This document shows positions 63,606 through 64,000 of a DNA stretch of 64,000 nt, in pieces. The notes beneath the pieces were generated by a model. It saw nothing but the letters and a program-made list of their open reading frames with translations, made no database searches and had not been told where the DNA came from. Position numbers and translations under genes: made by a program. The stretch comes from Laburnicola sp. R22_1 (taxonomy: Eukaryota; Ascomycota; Dothideomycetes; Pleosporales; Didymosphaeriaceae), in the NCBI GenBank assembly GCA_014281115.1, contig JACONQ010000013.1:920501-984500 (forward strand), in the 5' to 3' direction. Each line of letters starts with the position of its first letter. The stretch's first letter is position 1.

Positions 63606-64000
63606 GGCGAAGCTTTGCCGATGCTTGGTGCTAAGCGCCTAAAAAGAGTCAAGGAGCTTCGATGCCATAGCTTTCGGTTCCAGGTCGCGTACAGGCGCCA
63701 CTTTGTCTCGACAGGGAAGCCTCGCTGCGGTGGGAAGGCGCGACCGACATAGTGGGCGCAGGGAAAGCCGACGTCGAAGGGTGGGCCAGTCGGACCCCCC
63801 TTAGGAAGACCACAACTGAACTTCTCCCGCGCCACGCCTTACGAGTCGACACCTTCGCTGCGGCTAACGCCTCCCGATTGCTTGTCGTCCATTGCCTACA
63901 TGGCCCGTTTGCCATGCCATACTAGTGGTTGCCCACGTCCGTGACTCCATGCGGCTGCTCGAACCTGCCAATCCGGACCAGTGTTGGCTCCCATGCCGCT
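63606..64000. other. Promoter region of the phosphate transporter
   Basis: It contains overlapping minus frames of 80-88 codons without domain content; treated as non-coding promoter and 5' UTR. Balanced composition, cut by the window end. Confidence 0.4.

Noticed and set aside
63649..63915. Small minus-strand frames upstream of PHO84
   Set aside because: Two overlapping frames without domains in a promoter region; best read as leader sequence.

Overview
The window is nuclear DNA of a filamentous ascomycete, most likely a Dothideomycete (Pleosporales-like); that placement is an inference. Supporting signs are short spliceosomal introns of 45-150 nt with GTAAGT/GTATGT donors and CTAAC/CTGAC branch points, fungal gene families (DUF3433 membrane protein, GET1, Rqc1, Pho84-type permease, Hsp30-type small heat shock protein), and a sharply bounded AT-rich island whose repeats carry only C:G-to-T:A changes, the signature of repeat-induced point mutation (RIP).

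Layout. 1-3.0 kb: right part of a hAT DNA transposon whose transposase frame is kept but has six nonsense codons. 3.0-15.7 kb: gene-poor, with a broken BTB gene, a GPI-type cupredoxin, an Hsp20 gene with an upstream heat-shock element, and a four-TM membrane gene, separated by long empty stretches. 15.7-31.2 kb: AT-rich, RIP-mutated nest. An outer TIR-bounded element of about 5.5 kb (after removing insertions) is split by a complete Gypsy chromovirus (16248-23369, 195-bp LTRs, TSD ATAAC) and by a Tc1/mariner element (23417-26300). The outer element contains about 25 near-identical 44-51-nt blocks on the minus strand that look like introns of one decayed multi-exon gene. 31.4-64 kb: compact, GC-balanced housekeeping chromosome with about 18 genes.

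The gene-dense half holds a large DUF3433 membrane protein beginning only about 180 bp from the island edge, an F-box-like protein, a glutathione S-transferase, the divergent pair PTAR1-like/GET1, a vacuolar amino-acid transporter, a PPR protein divergent from mitoribosomal mS23, the divergent pair mitochondrial PP2C/Rqc1, a decayed hexose transporter, an acidic nuclear-looking protein, a short-chain dehydrogenase and a Pho84-type phosphate permease. Several are mitochondrial (PPR, mS23, PP2C), but neighbourhood does not imply operon-like function in a fungus.

Most notable: the intron-like repeat family in the outer element; a small palindromic element present three times, once inside a coding-gene intron that it appears to have lengthened from about 50 to 140 nt; and two GC-AG introns in neighbouring genes. 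Exon structures were worked out by eye from splice signals, reading phase and family expectation.
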